A DNA stretch of 64,000 nucleotides, from the NCBI RefSeq assembly GCF_003024515.2, contig NZ_PYIX02000013.1:27907-91906 (forward strand), given 5' to 3'. This document shows, one piece after another, positions 28,315-37,970 of the stretch; position 1 is the first letter of the stretch; every line of letters starts with the position of its first letter. Source of the stretch: Acinetobacter sichuanensis (GTDB taxonomy: Bacteria; Pseudomonadota; Gammaproteobacteria; Pseudomonadales; Moraxellaceae). The notes under the pieces are model-generated. The model was not told the DNA's origin and ran no database searches. It was given only the letters and a program-made list of their open reading frames with translations. Position numbers and translations under genes: made by a program.

Positions 28315-29325
28315 TTAGTTCAACTCAATAATATCAATGGTTGGCGGCACACAAAAACGAAAAGGTACACCCACCATTCCTGTACCAACACTGACAAACA
28401 CAGCGGCATTTTCATGCTGATACAAACCTCTTTTATGCCCCAAAATCGATACTTTTTTCATGACATAACTGGTGAGCCAAGGCAATTGTACCTGTCCTCC
28501 ATGCGTATGCCCTGCTAGCATTAAAGGACGTGTTGGTAACTTCGGCACCATATCAACCGTATCAGGGTTATGCGACAAAATTAGCCAAGGTTTATCTTGT
28601 GGTAATAAAGGCATACTGCGCATATCAGTTTTACCTGCCCACAAATCCCCCACCCCAATTAAACGAAAATCGTCAAACTCAACCATCTGCCCTTCGATAT
28701 CCATAACATTATTCACTTTCAAAGCATGGGCTAATAAGTCTTGAATGGGTGGACCGGGATATTGCTCATCATGATTGCCATTTACTGAATAAATAGGGGC
28801 TTCAATCTCTTTCAAAACTGCCAATTCTTCGGCAAGTTTATTTTCAGGTTCATACGTCCAATCACCAGCAACCACGACTATATCTGGTTTTTGTTCATTG
28901 ATTTTACGTACAATTGTTTTTAGCTGGCGCTCGTGCCCTGAAAATAAACCAATATGTAAATCTGCAATTAAAGCAACTTTAAAAGGTCGCTGAAAAGCTT
29001 GATCAGGACTTAATTTATATTGTTGATAGTCTACACGAACCAAATGTGGTTCAATAAAGCGTGCATATATCAATAAACTCGATAACAAGAAAACAAAAAT
29101 GCTTTGATGCAAAGAGAAATAATGAACCCAGCCTGCATATAAACTAAAAAAGAACAACGGAAATAATAAATAAGATAGGTAAAATGCCAATAAATGCACA
29201 AAGGATTTAAAAGGATGGATGGTTTCAGTACGTGATTGGCTCAGCCAAGCCTGTGCGATACCCCATAAAGCAACAAGGATAAAACATAGGTAAAAATAAA
29301 AAATGATTGAATTGTTCATCAACAT
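28315..29325 (-). CDS. Membrane-anchored metallophosphoesterase
   Basis: A 336-residue calcineurin-like phosphoesterase. Three hydrophobic segments occupy the first 100 residues, then the metallophosphatase motifs: VALIADLHIGLFSGHE (Asp, His), VVVAGDWTYEP (Asp), SVNGNHDEQYPG (Asn-His-Asp), ILSHNPDTV and LAGHTHGGQVQLP (His-His). This layout matches the YkuE/YaeI group, some of which act on UDP-diacylglucosamine or other lipids, but the substrate here is undetermined. ATG 29325 is chosen; ATG 29319 is an equal alternative. Confidence 0.9.
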   Translation of the reverse strand: MLMNNSIIFYFYLCFILVALWGIAQAWLSQSRTETIHPFKSFVHLLAFYLSYLLFPLFFFSLYAGWVHYFSLHQSIFVFLLSSLLIYARFIEPHLVRVDYQQYKLSPDQAFQRPFKVALIADLHIGLFSGHERQLKTIVRKINEQKPDIVVVAGDWTYEPENKLAEELAVLKEIEAPIYSVNGNHDEQYPGPPIQDLLAHALKVNNVMDIEGQMVEFDDFRLIGVGDLWAGKTDMRSMPLLPQDKPWLILSHNPDTVDMVPKLPTRPLMLAGHTHGGQVQLPWLTSYVMKKVSILGHKRGLYQHENAAVFVSVGTGMVGVPFRFCVPPTIDIIELN

Positions 29326-29420
29326 ACTAAATCTCAAAAGGCGATTAACGCCTACTCGCTTTATTTATCTTTTGTACATTGCCAATTATACTCTAGCTCT
29401 GTTAATTCTTAGATTAAATT

Positions 29421-31052
29421 ATGACGCAAACCAGTAATACGATACGACAAAGCCACCAAATGGCGAACAAACACAAAATTTTTAATACAAAAATGTTGTT
29501 ACTTTCTGCCGTCATCGTTTGCGGTTTACCAGCATGTAATACTTTACCTAAACAGCAAATTACACATCCTGTTTATGCCAAAGATACCGACACTACAGCA
29601 ACCACATTATCTAAAATTGTCAGCCCACTCAAAACTGCAAACCCAGATTTAACAGGTTTCCATATACTCTATGATCCTTTTGATGCAATAGCAGCACGTA
29701 TACATCTGATTGATAAGGCAGAAAAAACCTTAGATTTACAATATTATATTTGGGACAATGACAAAATCGGCTCATTGGCACTGTATAAAATCATTCAAGC
29801 TGCGGACAGAGGCGTTAAAGTTCGTCTATTAATCGATGATAATAACGCTAAAAATATGGAAGCGGTCTATTTAGCCTTAGATCAACATGCGAATATTGAT
29901 GTAAAATTATTTAATCCTTATCATTTTCGTTCATTCCGTCCTTTTGAAATGGTGATTGACCTTAAACGAATCAATCGTCGTATGCATAATAAAACCTTCA
30001 CTGCTGATCAACAAATCAGTTTGATTGGTGGGCGAAATATGAGTAATCAATATTATAATATAAGTGATAATTATCAGTTTTCTGATGTTGATGTCATGTT
30101 AGTTGGTCAAGCTGTTGAAGATATTAACCATTCTTTCGATGAATATTGGAACAATGATTATGCTTTTCCTGTACGTGACATTGTGAGCCATCAAAAATAT
30201 ACCTTACGTTATGAAGGCTTAAAGCAACAACTTACCGAACATTATCAAGAAATTACCACTCAAAATTATATGAATCTCAGTTCGCATTCAAATGATTTTG
30301 AAAATTGGTTAAATCAACATATTCAACTTGATTGGGTGAAAGCCGAAGTTATTAAAGATTCTCCTGAAAAAATAAAATCTAAAGCAAAAAAAGAAGAACA
30401 TTTAAACTTTCAGATGATCACGCATTTAGCAAAACCTGAGCAAAGTGTAGATTTAGTTTCTGCCTACTTTGTTCCCCAAAAAGAAGGTGAAGAGCGCCTG
30501 ATCGAACTGGCACAAAGTGGTGTGCAAGTTCGAGTATTAACCAACTCATTCAAAGCCAATGATATCGCGTTAGTCCATGCTTTTTATGCTAAATATCGAG
30601 AAAATTTACTCAAAAATGGCGTGGAATTATACGAGTTTTTACCTGCAATTCCTGAGGATCAACTCGATGAAAATATCAAAGAATTGTCTAAACAAACTAA
30701 AATTAGTCTAAAAGGTTTAAGCCGCTCAAGTTTGCATGCCAAACTTATGGCACTTGATGATAAACAAGTGTTTATTGGCTCTTTTAATTTTGACCCTCGC
30801 TCAGCAAACTTAAATACTGAAATAGGCGTCATTTTAAATAGTGAACCTTTAGCGAAGACAGTACATACCACCATGGACAAAAATCTTACACGCTATGCTT
30901 ATAAATTGGTTTTAGATTCACAAGAAAAAATCAATTGGATTCGCACAACGCCTACAGAAATCCGTACGATTCGTAAAGAACCTAAAATGAAATGGTGGCA
31001 AAAAGCAGGGGTAAAATTTATTTCTTGGCTGCCTATTGAAGGCTTCATGTAA
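29421..31052 (+). CDS. Phospholipase D-family lipoprotein (cardiolipin synthase-like)
   Basis: A 543-residue PLD-superfamily protein with two HKD motifs: HNKTFTAD within MHNKTFTADQQISLIGGRN (about residue 192) and HAKLMALD within LHAKLMALDDKQVFIGSFN (about residue 440), each HxKx4D. A signal segment MLLLSAVIVCGLPAC ends in a lipobox-like LPAC near residue 39, implying an envelope lipoprotein. Such proteins in Acinetobacter are annotated as cardiolipin synthase or phospholipase D; which reaction occurs is not readable. The start may be ATG 29421, or the internal ATG at codon 14 giving a shorter leader. Confidence 0.9.
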   Translation: MTQTSNTIRQSHQMANKHKIFNTKMLLLSAVIVCGLPACNTLPKQQITHPVYAKDTDTTATTLSKIVSPLKTANPDLTGFHILYDPFDAIAARIHLIDKAEKTLDLQYYIWDNDKIGSLALYKIIQAADRGVKVRLLIDDNNAKNMEAVYLALDQHANIDVKLFNPYHFRSFRPFEMVIDLKRINRRMHNKTFTADQQISLIGGRNMSNQYYNISDNYQFSDVDVMLVGQAVEDINHSFDEYWNNDYAFPVRDIVSHQKYTLRYEGLKQQLTEHYQEITTQNYMNLSSHSNDFENWLNQHIQLDWVKAEVIKDSPEKIKSKAKKEEHLNFQMITHLAKPEQSVDLVSAYFVPQKEGEERLIELAQSGVQVRVLTNSFKANDIALVHAFYAKYRENLLKNGVELYEFLPAIPEDQLDENIKELSKQTKISLKGLSRSSLHAKLMALDDKQVFIGSFNFDPRSANLNTEIGVILNSEPLAKTVHTTMDKNLTRYAYKLVLDSQEKINWIRTTPTEIRTIRKEPKMKWWQKAGVKFISWLPIEGFM

Positions 31053-31061
31053 ATGACTAAA

Positions 31062-31088
31062 CAGGTGAATAAAACCCTTATTCACCTG
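31062..31088. terminator. Hairpin between convergent PLD and acyltransferase genes
   Basis: 11-bp perfect stem CAGGTGAATAA (31062-31072) and TTATTCACCTG (31078-31088), 5-base loop. The T tail is weak on both sides. Confidence 0.65.
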
Positions 31089-31106
31089 ATAAAATTCATT
31101 AGAGCT

Positions 31107-31931
31107 TTACGGTTTTAGAACCTCTGCTTGTAATTGCATTAAGCCATCTTGCATTTTTTGTTGAACCAATTTGGTTAATGTATCTACAGTATGCCCTTCC
31201 ACTGAGATCGCAGGCAATGTTTTTAAATGTGCTGTCACTTTCGGCATTTCAAGAACAGCTTGCACATGTTCAGCAAAGGTCGCATTTCCAATAAATGGTG
31301 CAACTGTATCAAGCTTGCCCTCTTGATTAACATAACAAATCAAACAAATTTGCACAGGCTTTTGTGCTTCTAAAGCTGCACCTAAGATGCGACCATGTAC
31401 TTTTTTAACTTTACTGCCATCTGTTGTCGTGGCTTCAGGGAAAAACAAAACAGGGACATCATGCGTTAAAAACTCAGCAATTTGTTCACGAATACGAATA
31501 GAATCACCTGAGCCACGTTGTATAAATAATGTCCCACCACCTTTTGCCAGTTTGCCCAGTACAGGCCAATGTTCTATTTCAGCTTTTGCCAAAAAAAATA
31601 CTCGTGCAGCCGAGCCTAAAACAGCAACATCTAACCATGACACATGATTACTGACCCATAAAGCAGGTTCACGGGCAATATCGCCATGAATTTTTACATC
31701 AATATTAAAAACATCACACAAGCGGCGACAAAAATATTGTACATAACGTGTATTTTTTGGATTATTTGGGTCTTTATAGAGTTGATGACGAAAAACCAAA
31801 TAAAAACCTTGGGAAATAGCCGTTGTGCCTAAAGCAACTTTTTTAGAGTATAAAAAAACTTTAGATAATGCGCTTAACTTCGCAGTTTTTGGGATTATTT
31901 CAGTTGATTGTGTCGAGTTTTGTGGAGACAT
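31107..31931 (-). CDS. 1-acyl-sn-glycerol-3-phosphate acyltransferase (PlsC-like)
   Basis: A 274-residue membrane-associated acyltransferase of the PlsC/LPLAT family, which makes phosphatidic acid from lysophosphatidic acid or acylates related lipids. The HX4D motif is WVSNHVSWLDV near residue 95, and the substrate-binding motif is VLFFPEATTTDGSKV near residue 160, with FIQRGSG before it. ATG 31931 begins the protein. The genome may hold another PlsC; a role in ornithine lipid or lyso-lipid acylation is possible. It is convergent with the PLD-like gene. Confidence 0.88.
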   Translation of the reverse strand: MSPQNSTQSTEIIPKTAKLSALSKVFLYSKKVALGTTAISQGFYLVFRHQLYKDPNNPKNTRYVQYFCRRLCDVFNIDVKIHGDIAREPALWVSNHVSWLDVAVLGSAARVFFLAKAEIEHWPVLGKLAKGGGTLFIQRGSGDSIRIREQIAEFLTHDVPVLFFPEATTTDGSKVKKVHGRILGAALEAQKPVQICLICYVNQEGKLDTVAPFIGNATFAEHVQAVLEMPKVTAHLKTLPAISVEGHTVDTLTKLVQQKMQDGLMQLQAEVLKP

Positions 31932-32322
31932 AGACGCTCACTAAAGCAAATATTAATCAAATTAAACTTCTTTACCATTGTATACAGATATACAGAAAGT
32001 TGCATTGATCATATAAACACAACAATCAGACAACTAAAGCGCATTTTTTATATACATATATCCAGATTAAAATAAATCAAATCGAATATAGGCAAAAAGA
32101 GAGATAATGATCACATGCAAATTCATAAAAACATCCATATTTCTGAATACCTTAGCATTAAAATACCTTTCAACAAACTCCTCGGCTATGTCATTTTATA
32201 CTGCGGCAGCCTTGTTCTCACCTCTAAAATATTTATTGCAATTCTTTGACAATAACTACATTTTTCATAAAAATTTACATTAGAATGGAGCTTTATCTAT
32301 TTATTTGAGAGTTTAAATATCT
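31932..32322. other. Intergenic region upstream of hflX with two overlapping small frames
   Basis: About 390 AT-rich bases. Two overlapping short frames start close to a GAGAGA stretch: ATG 32115 to TGA 32249 (44 codons, with hydrophobic segment LLGYVILYCGSLVL) and ATG 32107 to a TAG near 32283 (about 58 codons). Neither has coding support beyond being open. The hflX ribosome site GAGAG and GTG start lie at the right end. Confidence 0.35.
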
Positions 32323-33654
32323 GTGGAATATTTTGATCGATATCAAGGTGGCGAACGTGCCATATTAGTCAGCGTTAATGTTCAACTTTTAGATGATATT
32401 GATACCGAAGAATTTCGATTATTAGCCAAATCCGCAGGTGCTGATATTTTAGAGCATCTTAGTGCCCAACGAATTAAACCAGATCCAAAACTTTTTATCG
32501 GTTCAGGTAAAGCTGAAGAAATTGCAGAATACGTCCAGAGTTTAGAAGCAGAGCTCGTTATTTTTGACCATGCTTTATCCCCTGCCCAAGAACGTAATTT
32601 AGAAAAAATCTTAAAATGCCGTGTCATAGACCGTACAGGTTTAATCTTAGATATCTTTGCTCAACGAGCGCGTACTCATGAAGGTAAATTACAAGTTGAA
32701 CTTGCCCAGCTTGAACATTTATCTACACGTTTAGTCCGTGGATGGACGCACTTAGAACGCCAAAAAGGGGGGATCGGGCTACGTGGTCCAGGTGAATCAC
32801 AACTTGAAACAGACCGTCGTTTACTCCGTATTCGTATGGGTCAATTAAAAGATAAGCTCGAAAAAGTGCGTCAAACACGTCTACAAGGTCGTGCAGCTCG
32901 TCAAAAAGCGGCTGTTCCAACGGTATCTTTGGTTGGCTACACCAATGCTGGAAAATCGACTTTATTTAATATTTTGGCAGACTCAGAAGTCTATGCAGCC
33001 GATCAACTATTTGCCACACTTGACCCAACCTTACGCCGTTTAAACTGGGACGGCATCGGGGCTTTAGTTCTTGCTGATACTGTTGGTTTTGTGCGTAATC
33101 TTCCTCATTCTTTAGTCGAATCCTTTAAAGCGACTTTAGAGGAAACCTTAGAGGCAACATTACTCCTTCATGTGATTGACTCTAGTAGTCCAGACATGAT
33201 GGAACAGATTGATGCGGTGGAAAGTGTACTGAAGGAAATTGGTGCCAATGTTCCTACCCTACGTGTTTATAATAAAATTGATCAATCAGGTGAAGAAGCG
33301 AAGATTATTTATGATAAACCGCACCGACCAGGTCGAGTTTATGTTTCTGCACACTCCAAGCAAGGTCTTGATTTATTAAAAAAAGCTGTCCAAGAATGCT
33401 TAATGGGACAGATTCAAAGTTTCCAAGTACACCTAAAACCTGAATATGGAAAATTACGCACTCAACTCTATGCATTAAATGTTATTCAGTCTGAACATTA
33501 TGATGATGAAGGTAATCTAGATTTATTGGTGACGATGGCACCACATAAACTTGAACAGCTCATTAAACAAGCACATTTACCGATTGATCAAATCCTCGGT
33601 GAGAAAGCACAACAGTTTAAAAGACCTTTAGAAGAATTTGAAATTAAACGCTGA
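32323..33654 (+). CDS. hflX: Ribosome-associated GTPase HflX
   Basis: A 443-residue Obg-HflX family GTPase that splits stalled 70S ribosomes. The N-terminal nucleotide-binding-domain begins near residue 10, followed by the Gly-rich linker QKGGIGLRGPGESQLETDRR near residue 145, and the G domain with P-loop VGYTNAGKSTLFN near residue 206, LADTVGFVRNLP (G3) and RVYNKIDQ (G4). Start is GTG at 32323 behind GAGAG, because no ATG gives the full N-terminus. In many gammaproteobacteria hflX follows hfq; here it does not. Confidence 0.95.
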   Translation: MEYFDRYQGGERAILVSVNVQLLDDIDTEEFRLLAKSAGADILEHLSAQRIKPDPKLFIGSGKAEEIAEYVQSLEAELVIFDHALSPAQERNLEKILKCRVIDRTGLILDIFAQRARTHEGKLQVELAQLEHLSTRLVRGWTHLERQKGGIGLRGPGESQLETDRRLLRIRMGQLKDKLEKVRQTRLQGRAARQKAAVPTVSLVGYTNAGKSTLFNILADSEVYAADQLFATLDPTLRRLNWDGIGALVLADTVGFVRNLPHSLVESFKATLEETLEATLLLHVIDSSSPDMMEQIDAVESVLKEIGANVPTLRVYNKIDQSGEEAKIIYDKPHRPGRVYVSAHSKQGLDLLKKAVQECLMGQIQSFQVHLKPEYGKLRTQLYALNVIQSEHYDDEGNLDLLVTMAPHKLEQLIKQAHLPIDQILGEKAQQFKRPLEEFEIKR

Positions 33655-33699
33655 ATGGGTTAAAACGTGAAATATAAATTTAATTGATTAAAAAATAGC

Positions 33700-34071
33700 A
33701 TGAACTTGTTCAAAAAAATTGATTGGCAAGCATGGATCTTCACCATAGCTATGATTATTTTCTTTCGTGAAGCTTCTGTATGGATCATGGGGCAACTCAA
33801 TCATCCTGAGCTAGGAAATTTAACAGGTTTACTCAGCCTTTTGATTGTCTTGGTCATTTGGCGTAAATTCAAAAAAATTCCACCTCGCTTGGTTGATACC
33901 AACAATAAACTGATGAAAGAAAGTGGATTTGCTTTTTTACCTATTTGTGCAGGTTCATTATTGATGCTCGTCAATATGGGCAAAGAAATTCCATTATTTT
34001 TAGTCATTATGTTTGTCAGTACACTTATTCCGCTTTGGGTTTATGCCAAAATGGCAAAAAAATGGTTATAG
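33700..34071 (+). CDS. CidA/LrgA-like membrane protein
   Basis: A 123-residue membrane protein with four hydrophobic segments. The position immediately before an LrgB-family gene and the layout, including LTGLLSLLIVLVIWRKFKKIP and ESGFAFLPICAGSLLMLVNM, match the CidA/LrgA holin-like family. Similarity is weaker than for the partner gene; the assignment rests partly on context. The two genes are separated by 10 bases. LrgA/LrgB pairs are linked to pyruvate or metabolite transport and, in some Gram-positives, to autolysis control; the role here is not known. Confidence 0.75.
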   Translation: MNLFKKIDWQAWIFTIAMIIFFREASVWIMGQLNHPELGNLTGLLSLLIVLVIWRKFKKIPPRLVDTNNKLMKESGFAFLPICAGSLLMLVNMGKEIPLFLVIMFVSTLIPLWVYAKMAKKWL

Positions 34072-34081
34072 GGAGTCAATT

Positions 34082-34750
34082 ATGTTTAGTGTCTTAACAG
34101 GCTTCCTCATTACCCTTGTGGCTTATTTGGCAGCTAAACCTGTCAATAAACGCTTTCCACAAGTACCACTTTTAGTGATTGGCATGTTCTTTGTCATTGG
34201 AATTTTAATGCTCTTTAAAATTCCTTATGAACAATACAATACACAAATGAATACGATTTTTAGTCATTTATTAGGCTATGTTACCGTGGCTCTTGCGATT
34301 CCTTTGGCTGCAATGCGTTATGATGATTTACCCATCAAATCGGTAGTCAGTATTTTAGTTTTTGCGAGTATAAGTGCGGTAGCTCTACCAATGAGTTTGG
34401 CGTATTTACTGCATATGTCAGAACCCACCATCATGGCATTTGCAACACGTGCGGTGACTACACCTATTGCGATTAATATTGCAACGCTATTACATTCACC
34501 AATTTCCTTAGTGATCTTAATTGTCATCTTGTCGGGTGTTATTGGTGCTGCATTTTCATCAATCATCCTTAGAAATATCAATGATGAACGTGCATCAGGC
34601 TTAGCCTTAGGACTAGCAGCACATGCGATTGGTACTGCACAAGCTTGGCAACGTGGTGCAGTTGCAGGGCGTTACGCTGCTTTTGGTATGGCAGTTAATG
34701 CGGTATTTACTGCCATTTGGTTACCGACATTTATTCTTTTTATTAAATAA
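34082..34750 (+). CDS. LrgB/YohK-family membrane protein
   Basis: A 222-residue protein with about six membrane spans. VTTPIAINIATLLHSPISLV and the segment ERASGLALGLAAHAIGTAQA are highly characteristic of LrgB/CidB (the family text is typically 'GLAxGxxSHAIGTA'). ATG 34082 is preferred to the upstream frame extension because GGGAG lies just before it and the protein then starts at the family N-terminus. It is co-transcribed with the LrgA-like gene and closed by a strong hairpin at 34761. Confidence 0.9.
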   Translation: MFSVLTGFLITLVAYLAAKPVNKRFPQVPLLVIGMFFVIGILMLFKIPYEQYNTQMNTIFSHLLGYVTVALAIPLAAMRYDDLPIKSVVSILVFASISAVALPMSLAYLLHMSEPTIMAFATRAVTTPIAINIATLLHSPISLVILIVILSGVIGAAFSSIILRNINDERASGLALGLAAHAIGTAQAWQRGAVAGRYAAFGMAVNAVFTAIWLPTFILFIK

Positions 34751-34760
34751 CAAATTATTC

Positions 34761-34804
34761 TTCATTTGAGATGGTGTTTAGATCTCATCTCAAATGAATT
34801 TTTA
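34761..34804 (+). terminator. Terminator after the LrgA/LrgB pair
   Basis: 13-bp perfect stem TTCATTTGAGATG (34761-34773) with CATCTCAAATGAA (34786-34798), 12-base loop, followed by TTTTTATT. Confidence 0.85.
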
Positions 34805-34964
34805 TTCTTATAAAAAAGCCTTGCAATAAATGTCACTTTTGAACAATTAATGTAAATAAAATCACATTTATTAAAAAATATTTGATAAAAAGCAATAAAA
34901 AATACACACTTACCGTTATTCAAAAGAAAGTTATACATTTTAAAAATTAAATTGAGAAAATGGC

Positions 34965-35438
34965 ATGAGAAATTTATTTAAAACCATTGGGGCATCTACA
35001 TTCGCATGTTTGAGTATGATGGTATCTGCGCAGGATATTACAGGTTCTTGGCAAACCATCGATGACAAAACAGGAGCGACCAAAGGAATTGTTGAAATCA
35101 AAAAAGAAAGCAATGGTACTTATTCTGGGGTCATTGTTCATATAACCCCACACATTGGTTATCAACCCAAAGAGTTTTGTATTAATTGCCCTGCACCTTA
35201 TACCAATAAACCTATTTTAGGTATGAAAGCCATCACCGACTTAAAAGCAATCAATAATTACGAATATGAAAATGGTAAAATTTTAGACCCAAATATTGGT
35301 CGTATTTATAAATTAAAAGTCAAAATGTCACAAAATGGGACGAAACTCAATGTTCGAGGCTATTATGGCTTTTCGACGATTGGGCGGAACCAAACTTGGA
35401 TTCGTATTAACCCAACTCAGCTACCACAAAGCAATTGA
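34965..35438 (+). CDS. DUF2147 secreted protein, copy 1
   Basis: A 157-residue exported protein with a signal peptide (MRNLFKTIGASTFACLSMMVSAQ) and a DUF2147 domain starting DITGSWQTIDDKTGATKG. The family's conserved CxxC-type segment is seen as FCINCPAPYTNKPILGM, followed by GKILDPNIGRIYKLKVKM and the C-terminal GRNQTWIRI. It is a small beta-rich domain, probably periplasmic. Function is unknown. A paralogue with the same features follows at 35623. Promoter is not obvious in the 214-base gap before it. Confidence 0.88.
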   Translation: MRNLFKTIGASTFACLSMMVSAQDITGSWQTIDDKTGATKGIVEIKKESNGTYSGVIVHITPHIGYQPKEFCINCPAPYTNKPILGMKAITDLKAINNYEYENGKILDPNIGRIYKLKVKMSQNGTKLNVRGYYGFSTIGRNQTWIRINPTQLPQSN

Positions 35439-35622
35439 TATTCATCATGTTTTTATTATTTAAAAATTAATACAATGAATATCTTATAACAAATCTGACA
35501 GTAAATTGCATTAAAAATAAGCGACCACTGCTCTCAAAACAAAGCCTTGACCATCGCTTGGTTTAATGTTTTATTTATTCGCTATGATACGTGATAACAA
35601 ATCTTATCACAGGGAAAATAAG

Positions 35623-36072
35623 ATGAAAATCCAAACTAAAATAGCAGTACTTCTTGTCGGATTATGGGCAAATACCAGCCTATTTGCACAAGATATCTCT
35701 GGTCTATGGCAACAAATTGATGACAAATCAGGGGAAAATAAAGCTCAGATTTTATTAAAAAAAGACAGTAATAATCTGTACACAGGCACCATTATTAAAA
35801 TCAATCCTAGACCAGGATATACACCAAAACAACTATGTACTGACTGCCCAGCACCATATACAAATAAACCCATTCTTGGGATGAATATTATTACAGGTCT
35901 AAAATTCATCAAAGACAAAGATTATGATCAGGGGCAAATCCTTGATCCTGCAACAGGTAAAATCTATCAACTCAAAGCAAAACTTAACCAAAATGGCAAA
36001 ATGTTAAGACTTAGAGGATATATTGGTGCTTCTGCATTAGGACGCAGCCAGACATGGATTCGTCTTGAATAA
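35623..36072 (+). CDS. DUF2147 secreted protein, copy 2
   Basis: A 149-residue paralogue of the previous protein: signal peptide MKIQTKIAVLLVGLWANTSLFAQ, then DISGLWQQIDDKSGENK, LCTDCPAPYTNKPILGM and ILDPATGKIYQLKAKL, ending GRSQTWIRL. I use ATG 35623, which has AGGGAAAATAAG upstream and a proper signal peptide, rather than the longer frame from 35566. It is separated from copy 1 by about 180 bases, so it may have its own promoter. The signal peptides diverge more than the mature domains. Confidence 0.88.
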   Translation: MKIQTKIAVLLVGLWANTSLFAQDISGLWQQIDDKSGENKAQILLKKDSNNLYTGTIIKINPRPGYTPKQLCTDCPAPYTNKPILGMNIITGLKFIKDKDYDQGQILDPATGKIYQLKAKLNQNGKMLRLRGYIGASALGRSQTWIRLE

Positions 36073-36141
36073 CGCCCCAAGATCAAACCAACATCAATAA
36101 TAAATTGTAAAATAATCCACAAGATGTTTTAAATCATTTGC

Positions 36142-36170
36142 CCCTCCTTCATCAAAGGAGGGAGATTTTT
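36142..36170 (+). terminator. Terminator after the second DUF2147 gene
   Basis: 8-bp perfect stem CCCTCCTT (36142-36149) with AAGGAGGG (36155-36162), 5-base loop, then AGATTTTT. Confidence 0.8.
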
Positions 36171-36242
36171 ACAAATTTATCGCATCATTGGACTGAACTG
36201 ACTGACATCAACAGCGTATGGATCTTTTTAAATAATAAAGAC

Positions 36243-37097
36243 TTAAAAATCCAAAGGTACAGGATTATCAACCTTAAACATCGTTTGATCTTCTAAACGA
36301 TACGCCAATAATTGATGTCCCCATACACAACCACCGTCAACATTTTGAATATGTGGGTTAATGGTTTTGCCTTGTAACGCAGCCCAATGTCCAAACACAA
36401 GCTGATGGCTTTGTGCCGCTTTAGATGGATATTCAAACCATGGCTTAAAACCTTCAGGCATTGGTTCGTCCAAAGCATCTTTAAAAGAAAATTCTAAACG
36501 TCCTTCTGCATCAGCCAAACGCATACGCGTCAAATAATTGGTAATGCAACGTAAACGTGCATTGCCTTGTAAATCATCTGACCAAAGATCTGGTTCTGAA
36601 CCATACATTTTTTTTAGGAATGTATCGAGTATCTCAAAATCATCATTTGCCAATACAGCTTCAACTTCTTGAGCGAGTTTTGCCGTTTGTGCTACATCCC
36701 AAATCGCAGGAATACCTGCATGAGTTAGAACGGTCTGCTCATTAGGAAATAAACATAGCGGTTGTCGACGTAACCATTCTATTAGGTCATCACTTTCAAG
36801 TGCATGAATCACATCATCTATGCGGTCTTTATCCTTGAGTTTTTTAATGCCACGTGCAACTGCCAATAAGTTGAGATCATGATTCCCCAAAACCGTAGCA
36901 GCAGCCCCACGTTCACAAAGCTTTTTGATGAAACGAATTGCACCAACTGAGTTTTCACCACGTGCAACCAAATCACCTGCAAACCAGATAAAGTCCTGAT
37001 CTGAATCAAACTGAATCTCTTTCAGTAAGGCTTTTAAGGCTTCAAAACAGCCCTGAACATCACCAATCACATAGTTATATCGAGTTGCACGGGTCAT
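36243..37097 (-). CDS. apaH: Symmetrical bis(5'-nucleosyl)-tetraphosphatase ApaH
   Basis: ApaH hydrolyses Ap4A to two ADP and also removes Np4-type caps from RNA. The 284-residue protein has the metallophosphatase motifs YVIGDVQGCFEALKAL (about residue 10), WFAGDLVARGENS (about 40) and VLGNHDLNLLAVARG (about 70), and the ApaH-specific LTHAGIPAIWD. ATG 37097 lies 3 bases after the rsmA stop, so apaH is the last gene of a pdxA-rsmA-apaH-type unit, as in many gammaproteobacteria, although pdxA is here 380 bases away from rsmA. Confidence 0.96.
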   Translation of the reverse strand: MTRATRYNYVIGDVQGCFEALKALLKEIQFDSDQDFIWFAGDLVARGENSVGAIRFIKKLCERGAAATVLGNHDLNLLAVARGIKKLKDKDRIDDVIHALESDDLIEWLRRQPLCLFPNEQTVLTHAGIPAIWDVAQTAKLAQEVEAVLANDDFEILDTFLKKMYGSEPDLWSDDLQGNARLRCITNYLTRMRLADAEGRLEFSFKDALDEPMPEGFKPWFEYPSKAAQSHQLVFGHWAALQGKTINPHIQNVDGGCVWGHQLLAYRLEDQTMFKVDNPVPLDF

Positions 37098-37100
37098 CAG

Positions 37101-37913
37101 TTAAGCCACCATTTGATCTGACAATGCGACAAATTGCGCCAAAGTTAAGGTTTCAGGACGTGCCATTGGGTCTACACCTGCATTTTCAAAACCATCTTCT
37201 GCCAACATGCCTTTTAAGCTATTACGTAAAGTTTTACGGCGCTGAGTAAAGACATGTGAAACCAGACGTGCTAAAGCTTTTTCATTTTTAGCAACAATCG
37301 GTTTAGTCGCATAAGGTTCCAAACGGAACACCGCAGAGGTGACTTTTGGCGGTGGGTTAAATGAACCAGGAGGTACTTCAAATAAAAATGTTGGCTTACA
37401 GAAATATTGAATCATCACAGACAGACGACCATATTCCTTAGTATTCGGTGATGCAGTGATACGATCCACCACTTCTTTTTGCAGCATAAAGTGCATGTCT
37501 TTAACTTTGTCACCAAATTCCAAGAGGTGAAAAAGTAACGGTGTAGAAATATTATAAGGTAAATTTCCGACCACACGTAAAGGACGATTTTCCTGAAAAA
37601 GTTCAGTAAAATCATATTTTAAAGCATCTGTTTCAATAATGGTCAAACGCTCAGGATGTGGTACACGTCCAGGTAAACCTGCTGCCAAATCACGGTCTAA
37701 CTCAACCACGGTTAAAGCCTCACACTCACCAATCAATGGTGAAGTCAGTGCAGCCAGACCTGGTCCAATTTCAACGATATTGTCACCTGAACGCGGTGCA
37801 ACAGAACGTACAATTTTGGCAATCACACGTTGGTCATGTAAAAAGTTTTGTCCAAAACGCTTACGCGTGTGATGCCCTTCGTCTTTGGGGTTTAAGGCAT
37901 TAATTTGATACAT
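37101..37913 (-). CDS. rsmA: 16S rRNA adenine dimethyltransferase RsmA (KsgA)
   Basis: RsmA dimethylates A1518 and A1519 of 16S rRNA, a late 30S maturation step. The 270-residue protein starts MYQINALNPKDEGHHTRKRF, followed by GQNFLHD, motif I as VEIGPGLAALTSPLIG, VVELDRDLA, and the catalytic motif NLPYNISTPLLF near residue 117, then the C-terminal LFTQRRKTLRN-like VFTQRRKTLRNSL. Length is normal. It is coupled to apaH. The space upstream to pdxA holds a pdxA-like remnant. Confidence 0.97.
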   Translation of the reverse strand: MYQINALNPKDEGHHTRKRFGQNFLHDQRVIAKIVRSVAPRSGDNIVEIGPGLAALTSPLIGECEALTVVELDRDLAAGLPGRVPHPERLTIIETDALKYDFTELFQENRPLRVVGNLPYNISTPLLFHLLEFGDKVKDMHFMLQKEVVDRITASPNTKEYGRLSVMIQYFCKPTFLFEVPPGSFNPPPKVTSAVFRLEPYATKPIVAKNEKALARLVSHVFTQRRKTLRNSLKGMLAEDGFENAGVDPMARPETLTLAQFVALSDQMVA

Positions 37914-37970
37914 AAAACATTTCCAACATGAGAGTAGTGATAAAAAATAGTGAAGAATGAGCGATTAAAT

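Noticed and set aside
32115..32249. 44-codon small frame upstream of hflX
   Set aside because: Competes with another frame over the same bases, no strong ribosome site, no family; mentioned only as a low-confidence note in the region entry.
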